Assembly: GCA_004298505.1 (NCBI GenBank)
Contig: SCRO01000058.1
Coordinates: 1-56,654 of the forward strand
DNA length: 56,654 bases
Direction: 5' to 3'
From: Rhodanobacter sp.
GTDB taxonomy: Bacteria; Pseudomonadota; Gammaproteobacteria; Xanthomonadales; Rhodanobacteraceae
Shown here: positions 29,161 through 42,307 of the stretch, piece by piece
Layout: each line of letters starts with the position of its first letter
How positions within the stretch are numbered: position 1 is the stretch's first letter
Notes under the pieces: model-generated
What the model saw: the letters and a program-made list of their open reading frames with translations, nothing else
Told to the model about the DNA's origin: nothing
Database searches by the model: none
Translations under genes and position numbers: made by a program

Positions 29161-30612
29161 ATGCAGACCTTTTTCTGGCACGACTACGAGACCTCCGGCA
29201 CCGATCCGCGGCGCGACCGCCCACTGCAGTTCGCCGGTGTCCGCACAACCATGGAGCTGGACGTCATCGGCGAGCCGGTCATGTTCTACGGCAAGCCCTC
29301 GCGTGAGATGCCGCCCCATCCGGACGCCTGCCTGATCACCGGCATCACGCCACAGCAGGCCGAACGCGAAGGCATCGGCGAAGCCGAATTCGCCGCACGG
29401 GTGCACGAGCAACTGGCCACCCCGGGCACCTGCGGCGTCGGCTACAACTCGTTGCGTTTCGACGACGAGTTCACCCGGCAGATGCTCTATCGCAACTTCT
29501 ACGAGCCATACGGGCGCGAGTGGGAGAACGGCAACTCGCGCTGGGATCTGATCGACCTGGTACGCCTGTGCCAGGCACTCCGCCCGGAGGGCATCGTGTG
29601 GCCGACCCGCGAGGATGGGACGCCCAGCTTCAAGCTGGAACATCTGGCCAGTGCCAATCACCTCCAGCAGGAACGCGCGCACGACGCGCTATCCGATGTC
29701 TACGCCTTGATCGATCTGGCCCGCCTGATCCGCGTGCGCCAACCGCGGTTGTGGGACTGGTACTACGCGCTGCGGCGCAAGCAGAAAGTGTTCGAGCTGC
29801 TCGATGTGGTGAACATGACGCCGCTGGTGCATGTCTCCTCGCGCTACCCCGCCAGCCACCATTGTCTGGCGCTGATCGCACCGCTGGCCGCGCATCCCGC
29901 TCGCAGCGGCGAGGTGATCGTCTACGACCTGGCCACTGACCCCGCCGAATGGCTGGCGCTGGACGAGGATGACATCGCCGATCGCATCTTCACCGCCCGC
30001 GCCGACCTGCCCGAAGGCATCGAGCGCATCCCGTTGCGCACGGTGCGCGCAAATCGTGCGCCGGCGCTGGCGCCGTTGTCGGTACTGCAGGGCGTGGATC
30101 TGGCGCGACTGCAGCTGGATCTGGAACGCTGCCAGCTGCACCGCGACACCTTGCGCGCGGTTGACGGGCTGGCGGAAAAGCTGCGCCGGGTATTCCAGCG
30201 TGCCGCCGCATTCCCCCCGCCGGAAGACCCGGAGCTTGCGCTGTACAGCGGCTTCCTGCCCGACACCGACAAGCGCCTGCTGGGGCAGGTTCGCGCCACG
30301 CCACCGCAGGAGCTCGGTACACGTGCGTTCCCGTTCCGCGACCCGCGTTATCCCGCGCTGCTGTTTCGCTATCGCGCGCGCAACTGGCCGGAGACTCTCA
30401 CTGCGCAGGAGTACGCTCGCTGGACAGACTTCCGCCAGGCGCGACTGACCCGGCATGGCGCGCTGACCGCGCTCACCCTCGATGACTATTTCGCGCGCCT
30501 GGAAGCACTGCGCCACGACCCCGCCGCGCAGGACAGGCTACCCCTGCTCGATCAGCTGCAAGCCTGGGGTGAACAGCTCGCCGAGAGCATCGATGACTAT
30601 CCGTCCAGGTAG
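29161..30612 (+). CDS. sbcB: exodeoxyribonuclease I
   Basis: The 483-residue product degrades single-stranded DNA 3' to 5' in repair and recombination. The N-terminal DEDD exonuclease domain shows [28 protein letters not shown] and [16 protein letters not shown]. The SH3-like and C-terminal helical parts follow to the end. ATG 29161 gives the family N-terminus although the frame is open upstream. The stop codon TAG is formed by the first bases of a REP-like element. Confidence 0.95.
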   Translation: MQTFFWHDYETSGTDPRRDRPLQFAGVRTTMELDVIGEPVMFYGKPSREMPPHPDACLITGITPQQAEREGIGEAEFAARVHEQLATPGTCGVGYNSLRFDDEFTRQMLYRNFYEPYGREWENGNSRWDLIDLVRLCQALRPEGIVWPTREDGTPSFKLEHLASANHLQQERAHDALSDVYALIDLARLIRVRQPRLWDWYYALRRKQKVFELLDVVNMTPLVHVSSRYPASHHCLALIAPLAAHPARSGEVIVYDLATDPAEWLALDEDDIADRIFTARADLPEGIERIPLRTVRANRAPALAPLSVLQGVDLARLQLDLERCQLHRDTLRAVDGLAEKLRRVFQRAAAFPPPEDPELALYSGFLPDTDKRLLGQVRATPPQELGTRAFPFRDPRYPALLFRYRARNWPETLTAQEYARWTDFRQARLTRHGALTALTLDDYFARLEALRHDPAAQDRLPLLDQLQAWGEQLAESIDDYPSR

Positions 30613-30672
30613 GGCGGGCACCGCCCGCCTGCGCAGCGGGCCAAACATCCGGCGGGCAATGCCCGCCCTACC
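30608..30672. repeat. REP-like element (paired GC-rich hairpins)
   Basis: GGTAGGGCGGGC (30608-30619) and GCCCGCCCTACC (30661-30672) are perfect inverted 12-mers; each also pairs with an inner GGCGGGC/GCCCGCC copy. Such GTAGGGCGGGC elements are scattered between genes of Xanthomonadales. Confidence 0.85.
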
Positions 30673-30692
30673 CTGTACTTCCACGAGCCACC

Positions 30693-31379
30693 ATGTCGAC
30701 AAGCTACTTCACTCTCGCCACTTTCCGTTTCCTGCGCGCACTCGGGCGCAACAATCGCCGCGAATGGTTCCACGCACACAAGGACGACTACGAGCGCCAT
30801 GTGCGCGAACCGTTCCTGCAGCTGATCACCGACATGCAGGTGCCGCTGGCGCAGATCAGCGCGCACTACCGTGCCGACCCGCGCAAGAGTGGTGGCTCGC
30901 TCTATCGCATCTACCGCGATACCCGTTATTCCAACAACAAGCTGCCATACAAGGCCTGGCAAGGCTCACGCTTCACCCACGAGCGTCGCCGCGAAATCCA
31001 GGCGCCGGGCTTCTATCTGCACCTCGAACCCGCCGACTGCTTTGCCGGCGGCGGCATGTGGCATCCCGAACCGGATGCGCTCAAGCACATCCGCGAATTC
31101 CTGATCGATAATCCGGCTGCGTGGAAGCGCGCCACCCGGAGCAAACCGTTCCGCGAACACCTGCAGCTTGGCGGCGAGTCACTGGTGCGCGCGCCGCGTG
31201 GCTACGACCCCGCGCACGAGCTGATCGAGGATCTCAAGCGCAAGGATTTCGTCGCCACCACCCGGTTCGACGAAGCACTGGCCTGCTCGAGCGAACTGCT
31301 GCCGTGGACGGTGGCCACGTTCAAGCGTGTCGCCCCGCTGGTCGACTATCTGTGCGCGGCACAGGAACTTGAGTTCTAG
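30693..31379 (+). CDS. DUF2461 (TIGR02453) family protein
   Basis: The 228-residue product matches DUF2461: FLRALGRNNRREWFHAHKDDYE at the start, GSLYRIYRDTRYSNNKLPYK in the middle, and AGGGMWHPEPDALKHIRE. The family is widespread but has no established function that I know of. It stands between sbcB and epmA with no obvious operon partner. Confidence 0.9.
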   Translation: MSTSYFTLATFRFLRALGRNNRREWFHAHKDDYERHVREPFLQLITDMQVPLAQISAHYRADPRKSGGSLYRIYRDTRYSNNKLPYKAWQGSRFTHERRREIQAPGFYLHLEPADCFAGGGMWHPEPDALKHIREFLIDNPAAWKRATRSKPFREHLQLGGESLVRAPRGYDPAHELIEDLKRKDFVATTRFDEALACSSELLPWTVATFKRVAPLVDYLCAAQELEF

Positions 31380-31442
31380 CAGCAACACAGTCCGATCGAC
31401 AGCCGCGCATGACGCGCAGTCAACGAGACCGGGCGGCGTGCG

Positions 31443-35261
<3,819 letters not shown>

Positions 35262-35291
35262 GTCTTTTCCTGATGTACGCGGCTCCTGCCG

Positions 35292-35387
35292 CACAAAAAC
35301 ACGCGCCGGAACGAAAGCGTCCCGGCGCGTGGGTCGGTAATTGGCTCCCGCCCTTGATCGTTCCTGGGCGACAGATGAAAGTCGCCC
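35292..35387 (-). promoter_or_regulatory. structured leader or small RNA with terminator upstream of rnk
   Basis: On the minus strand a hairpin GGGCGAC-N8-GTCGCCC (35387-35366) is followed by a strong GC-rich stem (about 35331-35297, arms containing CACGCGCCGG) and GTTTTTG. This is a terminator form placed just before the rnk start, with no minus-strand gene upstream for it to serve. It fits an attenuated leader or an independent small RNA. The rest of the 406-bp gap 35262-35667 holds the divergent nhaD promoter, not located. Confidence 0.5.
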
Positions 35388-35667
35388 GACTTTGCAAAAA
35401 ACCGGGACGAATTGCAAGCTGTCACAACAGGTATTAGTCGGCAGATGTCGTCTCCAGCCGCTGCGGATGCCACGTTGCAGCCGCTGGAATGTGCTATTGC
35501 TGGCGCTGGTCACAGCCGCGGCGAGCGGCGTGTTCGGCCGCCTCCCGTGCAGTCGTCCGGACTGCGCGAGCGGAACAGAAATTCGGCGCCATTCTGCAGT
35601 GTATGTTGGGCTGTTACTCTAGCCCTCTCTGTCGCTCGACGCGATTGCCCCTCTCCAAGGAGTGCTC

Positions 35668-37062
35668 ATGCGAAGGCTGTTTGCGCTGGCCGCCCTGTTC
35701 GCCTGCGTCCCGGCGCAAGCTTCTGAAAGCGGGGCCAACGTCAACTTCCACCTGACCGCGCATCCGGTTGGCTGGCTGGCGCTGGTGCTGTTCGTGCTGG
35801 CCTACGTGGCCGTGATCCTGGAAGAGCGCATCCACGTCGCCAAGTCCAAGCCCGTGGTACTGGCCGCGGCGCTGATCTGGGGCCTGATCGCCTGGCAGAC
35901 CGGCGGCGTTGGCGGCGGTCAGGACGCCAGGCTCGCGTTCGAGGCGATGTTCCTGGAGTACTCGGAGATCTTCTTCTTCCTGGTGGTGGCGATGACCTAT
36001 GTCACCGCAGTCGGCGAGCGCGGCGTATTCGATGCGCTGCGCAACCAGTTGACCCGGCGTCGCTTCAGCTACCGCTCGCTGTTCTGGATTACCGGCCTGA
36101 TGGCCTTCTTCCTGTCACCCATGGTGGACAACCTGACCACTGCCCTGGTGATGTCGGCAGTGATCCTCGCCGTAGGCGCAGGCAACTCGCGTTTCACCAC
36201 CCTCGCGCTGATCAACCTGGTGGTCGCGGCCAACGCCGGCGGCGCATGGAGTGCGTTCGGCGATATCACCACGCTGATGGTGTGGCAGGCGAACAAGGCG
36301 CAGTTCTTCGAGTTCTTTCACATCTTCCTGCCGTCGCTGGTCGACTGGCTGGTGCCGGCCGTGGCCATGTTCGTTGCGCTGCCCAAGGGCAGCCCCGAGC
36401 CGGCCGAAGGCAGCAACCCGATCAAGCCCGGCGGGATCAGTATCTGCCTTACTTTCGGTCTGACCATCGCGATCACCGTGATCGGCCGCCAATGGCTGGG
36501 CATGCCGGCCGCCTACGGCATGCTGACCGGGTTGGCCCTGCTCAACCTGCTAGCCACCCGCATCGACTACCGGCAACGCCACTATGCGCTGGCGCAGGGC
36601 CTGGAACCGCAGACTTATTCGATCTTCCGCATCATCGCCAACGCCGAGTGGGACACTCTGCTGTTCTTCTACGGTGTGTTCGCCTGTGTTGGCGGGCTGG
36701 CCGCGCTGGGTTACCTCGAACTAGCCTCCACCCACATGTATGGCAAACTCGGCTTCACCCTGGCCAACTCGCTGATGGGCCTGCTCTCGGCGATCGTGGA
36801 CAATATCCCGATCATGTTCGCCGTGCTGAAGATGAACCCGCCGATGGATCACGGCCAGTGGTTGCTGATCACGCTCACTGCCGGGGTCGGCGGCAGCCTG
36901 CTGTCGGTGGGCTCGGCCGCCGGGGTGGCGCTGATGGGTGCTTCGCGGGGGCAGTACACATTCATGGGCCATCTGCGCTGGACCTGGGCGATTGCGCTGG
37001 GCTACGTCGCCAGTATCGCGCTGCACATGTGGATGAACGCACACCTTTTCGGCGGCAGCTGA
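35668..37062 (+). CDS. nhaD: Na+/H+ antiporter NhaD
   Basis: The 464-residue product is an inner-membrane antiporter of about 12-13 helices that exports Na+ or Li+ in exchange for H+. It begins with a signal-like segment (RLFALAALFACVPAQA), has conserved FFLSPMVDNLTTALVMSA and NAGGAWSAFGDITTLMVW, and near the end SAIVDNIPIMFAVL and GGSLLSVGSAAGVALMG, all NhaD features. AAGGAG lies 6 nt before ATG 35668. A CPA2 antiporter gene follows after 45 nt, suggesting a joint role in ion and pH homeostasis. Confidence 0.95.
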   Translation: MRRLFALAALFACVPAQASESGANVNFHLTAHPVGWLALVLFVLAYVAVILEERIHVAKSKPVVLAAALIWGLIAWQTGGVGGGQDARLAFEAMFLEYSEIFFFLVVAMTYVTAVGERGVFDALRNQLTRRRFSYRSLFWITGLMAFFLSPMVDNLTTALVMSAVILAVGAGNSRFTTLALINLVVAANAGGAWSAFGDITTLMVWQANKAQFFEFFHIFLPSLVDWLVPAVAMFVALPKGSPEPAEGSNPIKPGGISICLTFGLTIAITVIGRQWLGMPAAYGMLTGLALLNLLATRIDYRQRHYALAQGLEPQTYSIFRIIANAEWDTLLFFYGVFACVGGLAALGYLELASTHMYGKLGFTLANSLMGLLSAIVDNIPIMFAVLKMNPPMDHGQWLLITLTAGVGGSLLSVGSAAGVALMGASRGQYTFMGHLRWTWAIALGYVASIALHMWMNAHLFGGS

Positions 37063-37107
37063 CCACGCCAGCGCCATCACCTGGCTCAAACGGAATCCAA
37101 CTCGCCG

Positions 37108-38361
37108 ATGCATCATGCCAGCGACATCCTGCTCACCCTGTTCATCATCTTCATCGCGGCCCAGATCGGCGCCGAGATCGCGCAGCGACTGAAGCTGCCT
37201 GGCGTGGTCGGCGAGATCGCCGCCGGCTGCGTGGTGGGCCCTTCCCTGCTCGGCTGGCTCACGCCCGCGCAGATTCTGCCTGGTACGCCGGTGGACGTGC
37301 TGGCCGAAATAGGCGTGGTACTGCTGTTGTTTGCGGTGGGACTGGAGACCCGGCTGGACGACCTGAAGAAAGTCGGCAAGAGTGCCTTCCTGGTCGGCGT
37401 GCTGGGCGTGATCATTCCTTTCGCCGCCGGCACGCTGTGGGCACACGGCGAGGGTTTCGAATGGGTCAAATCGCTGTTCGTGGCGGCCGCCTTCGTGGCC
37501 ACCTCGGCCGGTATCACGGCGCGCGTACTGCAGGAACTTGGCGTACTGCAGCGTACCGAAAGCCGGGTCATTCTTGGCGCCGCGGTGATCGATGACATCC
37601 TCGCGATGCTGCTGCTGGGCATTGTCTCGTCGCTGCAAGGTGGCGGCTCGTTGAACCTGCAATCGCTGTTGCTGACCCTGGCCAGCACGATCGGCTTCGT
37701 AGCGATCATCGGCTGGGGCGGTACCCGGGTCATGCGGCGCCAGTCGGGCTGGCTGGAGGCCCCGATCAGCCCGCATTCGGCGCTGACCCTGATGCTGGCT
37801 CTGTGCCTGGGGCTGGCCTGGCTGTCCACTCGCTTCGGACTGGCCGCGATCATCGGCGCCTTCCTTGCCGGCATGATCGCGTCGGAAACTCCCCAGCGCG
37901 ACGAACTCGAACATCAGACCCTGCCGCTGCTCTCCTTCATTACGCCGTTCTTCTTCGTGGTCACCGGCGCCAAGATCAACCTGGCCGAACTGGCCAGCGC
38001 CAGCGCGTTGTGGATGCTGGCCGTGGTTACGCTCATCGCGATTGCCTCCAAACTGGCCGGCGGCTTTCTCGGGGCGTTGTCACTGGGCAAACGCAGCGCA
38101 GCCATCGTCGGTTTCGGCATGGTGCCGCGCGGTGAGGTCGGTGTGGTGATCGCCAGCCTGGGGCTGGCCGCGGGCGTGTTCAGCGAACAGATCTACGCGA
38201 TCATCGTGGCAATGTCCCTGCTCACCGCGATGGTGACACCGCCGGTGCTGGCATGGCTGCTGCGAAACCCACGCGACGACAACGGCAACAACCAGGCGCT
38301 GAGGCCCCACAGGCTCCTGGCGCGGGAAAGGCCCGGGCAAACTTCACGGACGCACAAATGA
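37108..38361 (+). CDS. CPA2-family cation:proton antiporter (Kef/GerN-like)
   Basis: The 417-residue membrane protein matches the Na+/H+ exchanger domain of the CPA2 family: AAGCVVGPSLLGWLTP, LLFAVGLETRLDDL, VIDDILAMLLLGIV with the paired Asp residues, and FGMVPRGEVGVVIA. It stops after the membrane domain and lacks the C-terminal TrkA-N nucleotide-binding domain of KefB/KefC. Substrate could be Na+ or K+. It lies between nhaD and a receiver-domain gene whose start overlaps its stop by 4 bp. Confidence 0.92.
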   Translation: MHHASDILLTLFIIFIAAQIGAEIAQRLKLPGVVGEIAAGCVVGPSLLGWLTPAQILPGTPVDVLAEIGVVLLLFAVGLETRLDDLKKVGKSAFLVGVLGVIIPFAAGTLWAHGEGFEWVKSLFVAAAFVATSAGITARVLQELGVLQRTESRVILGAAVIDDILAMLLLGIVSSLQGGGSLNLQSLLLTLASTIGFVAIIGWGGTRVMRRQSGWLEAPISPHSALTLMLALCLGLAWLSTRFGLAAIIGAFLAGMIASETPQRDELEHQTLPLLSFITPFFFVVTGAKINLAELASASALWMLAVVTLIAIASKLAGGFLGALSLGKRSAAIVGFGMVPRGEVGVVIASLGLAAGVFSEQIYAIIVAMSLLTAMVTPPVLAWLLRNPRDDNGNNQALRPHRLLARERPGQTSRTHK

Positions 38362-38750
38362 AGACCGTACTCATCGTCGACGACGACGCGCTGGTGCTGG
38401 AAGCGATCGACCTGCTGCTGTCGCAGACCGAGGGTTTCCGCAGCATCCGTGCGTTGGGCGTAGCCAGCGCGCGCAGCGATCTGCAGCAAGCGCGCGTCGA
38501 CGTGCTCGTCGCCGACGTCATACTGGCCGGCAGCACAACCGGTATCGAACTCTGCGAACGCGCTATCGAGCGCCACCCGGCAATCGCCATCGTCGTGATC
38601 ACCGCCGACAGTGAAGTGACGCGCGACGAGATACCCGGGCGCGGCATCTTTCTGCGCAAGCCATTCGGCGGGCAACAATTGCTCGAGGCCATCGACGCTG
38701 CACTCAAGCGAGCCGGCGAGAAGCGACACGACAGGACCCACACCGAATAG
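38358..38750 (+). CDS. single-domain response regulator
   Basis: The 130-residue product is a lone receiver domain: acidic pocket VDDD at 7-10, phospho-acceptor Asp53 (LVADVILAGSTTG), Thr in VITADSEVT and Lys in FLRKPFGG. It has no output domain, so it acts by binding or relaying phosphate to another protein. Its ATG overlaps the antiporter stop (ATGA), implying co-translation. A link between signalling and the two antiporters is plausible. A single-domain regulator tied to ion antiporters is unusual in my knowledge. No kinase gene is adjacent. Confidence 0.9.
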   Translation: MKTVLIVDDDALVLEAIDLLLSQTEGFRSIRALGVASARSDLQQARVDVLVADVILAGSTTGIELCERAIERHPAIAIVVITADSEVTRDEIPGRGIFLRKPFGGQQLLEAIDAALKRAGEKRHDRTHTE

Positions 38751-38776
38751 AAACGCCGCTGGCCATCCCTGCGCAT

Positions 38777-38816
38777 GGGCCAGCGGGCCAGCGGGCCAGC
38801 GGGCCAGCGGGCCAGC
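38777..38816. repeat. five tandem copies of GGGCCAGC
   Basis: The octamer is repeated five times without mismatch and followed by a sixth, partial GGGCGATC. It lies between the receiver gene and the glycine-rich reading frame. Being 8 nt long it would change frame if copied within a gene. Confidence 0.95.
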
Positions 38817-38836
38817 GGGCGATCGGACAGTCGGCT

Positions 38837-39226
38837 TCAGGGCTTCTTTTTGCAGGAGTGAGGCTTGCCGTGACCGGAGCCACGCGTGCCGTTCTTCGGC
38901 TTGCAGTCGGGTTTGGGCGGCGGCGGCGGGATGCCGCCACTGCCGCTCGCAGCACCCGACGAGCCACCGGAGCCGCGAGTACCACCACCCGAGCCTCCAC
39001 CTGCCGGCGTAGCGCCAAGATTGCCGCCGGACGCGGGAGGATGGCCGGGCGAGCCGCCACTGCCACCCCCACTGCCACCCGGTGCCGGGCCCGATCCACC
39101 AGTACCACCTGTCGGCCCACCGCCCGCGGGTCCACCCTGGGAACCGCCCGACCTGCCCGGCGAACCACCGCCCGAAGGCGTGCCGCCGCCAGAATGCCTT
39201 GTTCCGGCGGATGAGAAGTACGGTTT
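38837..39226 (-). pseudogene. glycine-rich reading frame without a start codon
   Basis: The frame is open for 129 codons between stops at 39229-39227 and 38839-38837. It encodes about 100 residues of Gly/Ser/Pro repeats (GGTGGSGPAPGGSGGGSGG) and then a basic tail with two Cys (PKPDCKPKNGT... HSCKKKP). Residue choice and the distinct C-terminus suggest real coding rather than chance, but no ATG, GTG or TTG occurs before the repeats. It may be a 5'-truncated gene for a secreted glycine-rich protein. The rest of 38751-39437 holds the octamer repeat and a terminator. Confidence 0.45.
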
Positions 39227-39331
39227 TCAGTCGAGGTGCCGCTCAGCGGCCACTATCCACGGCGAGTGGCAGGCGGGGCCTTTCAGACGCCGAGCTCCGA
39301 ATCCGGCTCGACAAGCCTTCGGCAGCCAAAT

Positions 39332-39367
39332 AAAAAGACGGGCCAACCCACGCCGACCCGTCTTTTT
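39332..39367. terminator. bidirectional Rho-independent terminator
   Basis: AAAAAGACGGG and CCCGTCTTTTT flank a 14-nt loop, giving a stem with a T-run on either strand. On the minus strand it lies 70 nt after the mdh stop. Confidence 0.85.
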
Positions 39368-39437
39368 CGCTGCGCCCCCGAACCTGCCATCCCTGCCAGG
39401 TTCGGGTAACCGTCAATCCGACTTTACCTGGGCAGTT

Positions 39438-40421
39438 CTACTTGGCGAAGAGGTGCTCCACGCCGGCACGTTCTTCGCGTAGTTCCTTGTTGGTCGCGTC
39501 CATCCGGGCACGCGAGAACGCGTTGATCGCCAGGCCTTGCACGATCTCGTACTTGCCGTTCTTCACCGTTACCGGATAACCGTAGATCACGCCCGGCGCG
39601 ATGTCATAGGAGCCATCGGAAGGGATGCCCATCGAGACCCAGTCGCCGTCGGCGGTGCCTTGTGCCCAGTAGCGCAGGTGATCGATCGCAGCCGAAGCGG
39701 CGGAGGCGGCGGAAGATGCGCCACGCGCCTTGATGATCGCCGCGCCACGCTGCTGCACGGTAGGAATGAAATCGTTCTCATACCAGGCCTGATCGATCAG
39801 CGACATCGCCGCCTTGCCGTTCACGGTGGCATGGTGGATGTCGGGATACTGAGTCGAGCTGTGGTTGCCCCAGATCGTCATCCTGCGGATGTCGGTAGTG
39901 TGACTGCCAGTCTTTTCCGCCAACTGCGACAGCGCGCGATTGTGATCGAGCCGGACCATCGCGGTGAAGCACTTCGGGTCCAGATCGGGCGCGTTCTGCT
40001 GGGCGATCAGCGCATTGGTATTGGCCGGGTTACCCACCACCAGCACCCTTACGTCACGCTTGGCATGGGCATTCAGCGCCTTGCCTTGCGGGGCGAAGAT
40101 CGCGCCGTTGGCCTCCAGCAGGTCCTTGCGCTCCATGCCGGGGCCGCGCGGACGTGCACCAACCAGCAGGACATAATCCACATCCTTGAAGGCGACATTC
40201 GCGTCATCGGTGGCCACCACGCCGGCCAGGGTCGGGAACGCGCAGTCGTTCAGTTCCATCCCCACGCCATGCAGTGCCGGCAGCGCCGGGGTGATTTCCA
40301 GCAAGTGCAGGATCACCGGCTGATCCGGGCCCAGCATGTCGCCGGCGGCAATGCGGAACAGCAAGGCGTAGCCGATCTGGCCAGCGGCACCGGTGACGGC
40401 AACTCGAACGGGGGCTTTCAT
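39438..40421 (-). CDS. mdh: malate dehydrogenase
   Basis: The 327-residue product oxidises malate to oxaloacetate with NAD in the TCA cycle. It shows the nucleotide loop [17 protein letters not shown], substrate arginines in [23 protein letters not shown], catalytic Asp/His around [12 protein letters not shown] and [12 protein letters not shown]. Length and sequence are those of the cytosolic-type enzyme found in Xanthomonadales. It is monocistronic, with its promoter in 40422-40655. Confidence 0.96.
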   Translation of the reverse strand: MKAPVRVAVTGAAGQIGYALLFRIAAGDMLGPDQPVILHLLEITPALPALHGVGMELNDCAFPTLAGVVATDDANVAFKDVDYVLLVGARPRGPGMERKDLLEANGAIFAPQGKALNAHAKRDVRVLVVGNPANTNALIAQQNAPDLDPKCFTAMVRLDHNRALSQLAEKTGSHTTDIRRMTIWGNHSSTQYPDIHHATVNGKAAMSLIDQAWYENDFIPTVQQRGAAIIKARGASSAASAASAAIDHLRYWAQGTADGDWVSMGIPSDGSYDIAPGVIYGYPVTVKNGKYEIVQGLAINAFSRARMDATNKELREERAGVEHLFAK

Positions 40422-40655
40422 GAACGTTGACTCCTTCTGGGGGTATTCGATCTAGGCTTGGCGCGATCGACACGTTGGGCGAGTTGGGGCATGCGTTTCT
40501 CGACGCCGCGGGACTAAAGACATTGATTTTATCACGCTGCAGCCAGTACGCGCGTCCGGGGTCACAGTCCCAGGCTGCGGCAGCGAGACCAGAGGCGCAG
40601 ATGGAGCCGTCCGACTGGCGGACGGCGCCGCATCACCTGCACAGGAGCACTCCGT

Positions 40656-40745
40656 ATGCATTGGCTTTGGGTATTCGTGATCGGCTTGATTGTCGGGGTG
40701 GTGCTGCTGCTAATCTACCACCTGGTCAGGCGCAGGTTGGCCTGA
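40656..40745 (+). CDS. 29-residue single-helix membrane protein
   Basis: The frame encodes MHWLWVFVIGLIVGVVLLLI then YHLVRRRLA. It is one hydrophobic helix with a three-Arg end that would stay in the cytoplasm. An AGGAG stands 9 nt before the ATG. Nothing about its function can be read; such short proteins often modulate larger membrane complexes. It lies between the mdh promoter region and ppiB. Confidence 0.6.
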   Translation: MHWLWVFVIGLIVGVVLLLIYHLVRRRLA

Positions 40746-40847
40746 ACGCCCTCACGGCAATGTCACCAGTCGGTAATTTCAGACCACGCCTGATTCAACG
40801 CAGTCCGTCAGGCCTGTCTCGTGCCACGACATGTCAGGACGAGAAGA

Positions 40848-41357
40848 TCAGCCGCGCTGATCGAGTACCACGTTCCAGTCCTTGACGCGATCGGACTGAG
40901 CCGCCAGCAAGGCATCGACATCGCCGTCCACGCTGACTTTCTCGATCGTGTCGCCCTGTTTGATCACGTTGACCACGTCCATGTCGGCGGCATCGACCAC
41001 TTCGCCGAACACGCTGTGCTTGTCGTCCAGCCACGGCGTGGGGCCGTGCGTGATGAAGAACTGGCTGCCATTGGTGCGCGGGCCGGCATTGGCCATCGAC
41101 AGCACGCCGGGCTTGTCGTGGCGCAGCGAGGGATTGAACTCATCCTCGAACTTGTAGCCCGGGCCACCGCGGCCACTACCCTCGGGGCAGCCGCCCTGGA
41201 TCATGAAATCGGCGATCACGCGATGGAACGAAAGCCCGTCGTAGTAACCGCGCTGCGCCAGATTGACGAAATTGGCCACCGTGACCGGCGCCTTGTCTTC
41301 GTGCAGGCGCAGGTGGATCGGGCCACGGTTGGTGGTGAAGGTGACGTTGATGGTCAT
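40848..41357 (-). CDS. ppiB: peptidyl-prolyl cis-trans isomerase B (cyclophilin)
   Basis: The 169-residue cytoplasmic cyclophilin catalyses proline isomerisation in folding. Motifs are [15 protein letters not shown] with the catalytic Arg, [17 protein letters not shown] and [16 protein letters not shown]. It has no signal peptide, which favours PpiB over PpiA. ATG 41357 has AAGGA upstream; the frame is open further but without family sequence. The gap 41358-41647 holds no gene I can support firmly. Confidence 0.95.
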   Translation of the reverse strand: MTINVTFTTNRGPIHLRLHEDKAPVTVANFVNLAQRGYYDGLSFHRVIADFMIQGGCPEGSGRGGPGYKFEDEFNPSLRHDKPGVLSMANAGPRTNGSQFFITHGPTPWLDDKHSVFGEVVDAADMDVVNVIKQGDTIEKVSVDGDVDALLAAQSDRVKDWNVVLDQRG

Positions 41358-41647
41358 CGCAAATCCTTGGGGTTCGAAAGCGGCACCGTGCCATCTTGCG
41401 GGCACGAAGGCCACCAAGAATACCGCACGGCGCGCCGTGCCGCGTTAGCGCAACCCCAGTGCCCGCTGCTCCAGCGCATCCGGGCCGCGCAGCCGTGCCA
41501 CCGGTGTCGACACCTCGCGTGGCCACGCCGCACCCTCGTAATCCGGTAGCATCGTGCGAAAGTCCAGTCATGCCGACAGGGCCGGGACCGGCAAAAACGC
41601 GTTGCCGCAACTCGACGTCGGCGCCGCAGCCGGCTAACTTGAGGCAT

Positions 41648-42307
41648 ATGACGAGCCTGCTGATTGCCGACGACCACCCGCTGTTCCGTGCTGCACTGCG
41701 CCAGGCGGCCGAGCACAGCCTGCCTGACTGCTGCGTTCGTGAGGCCGCCGACCTGGCAGCTGTGCTCGCGGCACTGGGAGCCGAACCCGACATCGATCTG
41801 GTGCTGCTCGACCTGCACATGCCCGGCAGCCAGGGGCTGGCCGGGCTGGCCGCGCTGCGCGGCCAGCATCCGGGCGTGGCCGTGCTGGTGGTATCCGCCC
41901 ACGATGAGCCGCGCGTGGTGCGCCGCGTGCTCGATCACGGGGCTGCCGGCTTCATCTCCAAGAGCGCCAGCCCCGCGGAAATCGGCAGGGCGATCCGACA
42001 GGTGCTCGACTGTGGCAACTGGCTGCCGCCTGCGCTGGCCGATGCCGTCACCGCACTTCCTGCCGATCCTGCTGACACGGACCTGGCCTGTCGCCTGGCC
42101 CGGCTCACCGAACAACAATCGCGCGTACTTGCCTTGCTGGCAGAGGGATTGTTGAACAAGCAGATCGCCGACCGCCTGTCGATCGGGGAGCGCACCGTGA
42201 AGGCACACATCACGGCGATCTTCGAGAAGCTCGGCGTGCGGAACCGGACACAGGCAGGCATGGCCCTGAAATCGCTGGAGCTGGGCGAGCCCGGGTGGGT
42301 CGCCTGA
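41648..42307 (+). CDS. CrbR/ErdR-like response regulator (NarL family)
   Basis: The 219-residue product has a receiver domain with Asp55 (LVLLDLHMPGSQG), Lys in FISKSASPAE, and a LuxR-type helix-turn-helix (LTEQQSRVLALLAEGLLNKQIADRLSIGERTVKAHI) at about 150-205. CrbR/ErdR regulators with this layout pair with SLC5-kinase hybrids and control acetyl-CoA synthetase and alcohol use. The matching kinase gene lies convergently 1 kb away, which supports the pairing, although a small gene sits between. GAGG stands shortly before the ATG. Confidence 0.82.
   Translation: MTSLLIADDHPLFRAALRQAAEHSLPDCCVREAADLAAVLAALGAEPDIDLVLLDLHMPGSQGLAGLAALRGQHPGVAVLVVSAHDEPRVVRRVLDHGAAGFISKSASPAEIGRAIRQVLDCGNWLPPALADAVTALPADPADTDLACRLARLTEQQSRVLALLAEGLLNKQIADRLSIGERTVKAHITAIFEKLGVRNRTQAGMALKSLELGEPGWVA

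Noticed and set aside
38777..38816. Tandem octamers as a possible CRISPR array
   Set aside because: Units are contiguous 8-mers without spacers, and there are no cas genes.
38886..39482. Plus-strand proline-rich frame (PPLPPPLPPGAG type)
   Set aside because: It is the antisense of the glycine-rich minus frame, runs into the mdh 3' end and crosses a terminator.
41445..41552. Minus-strand 35-codon frame (MLPDYEGAAWPREVSTPVAR...) between ppiB and the CrbR-like gene
   Set aside because: The residues look protein-like, but there is no convincing Shine-Dalgarno or recognised family; possibly a remnant.
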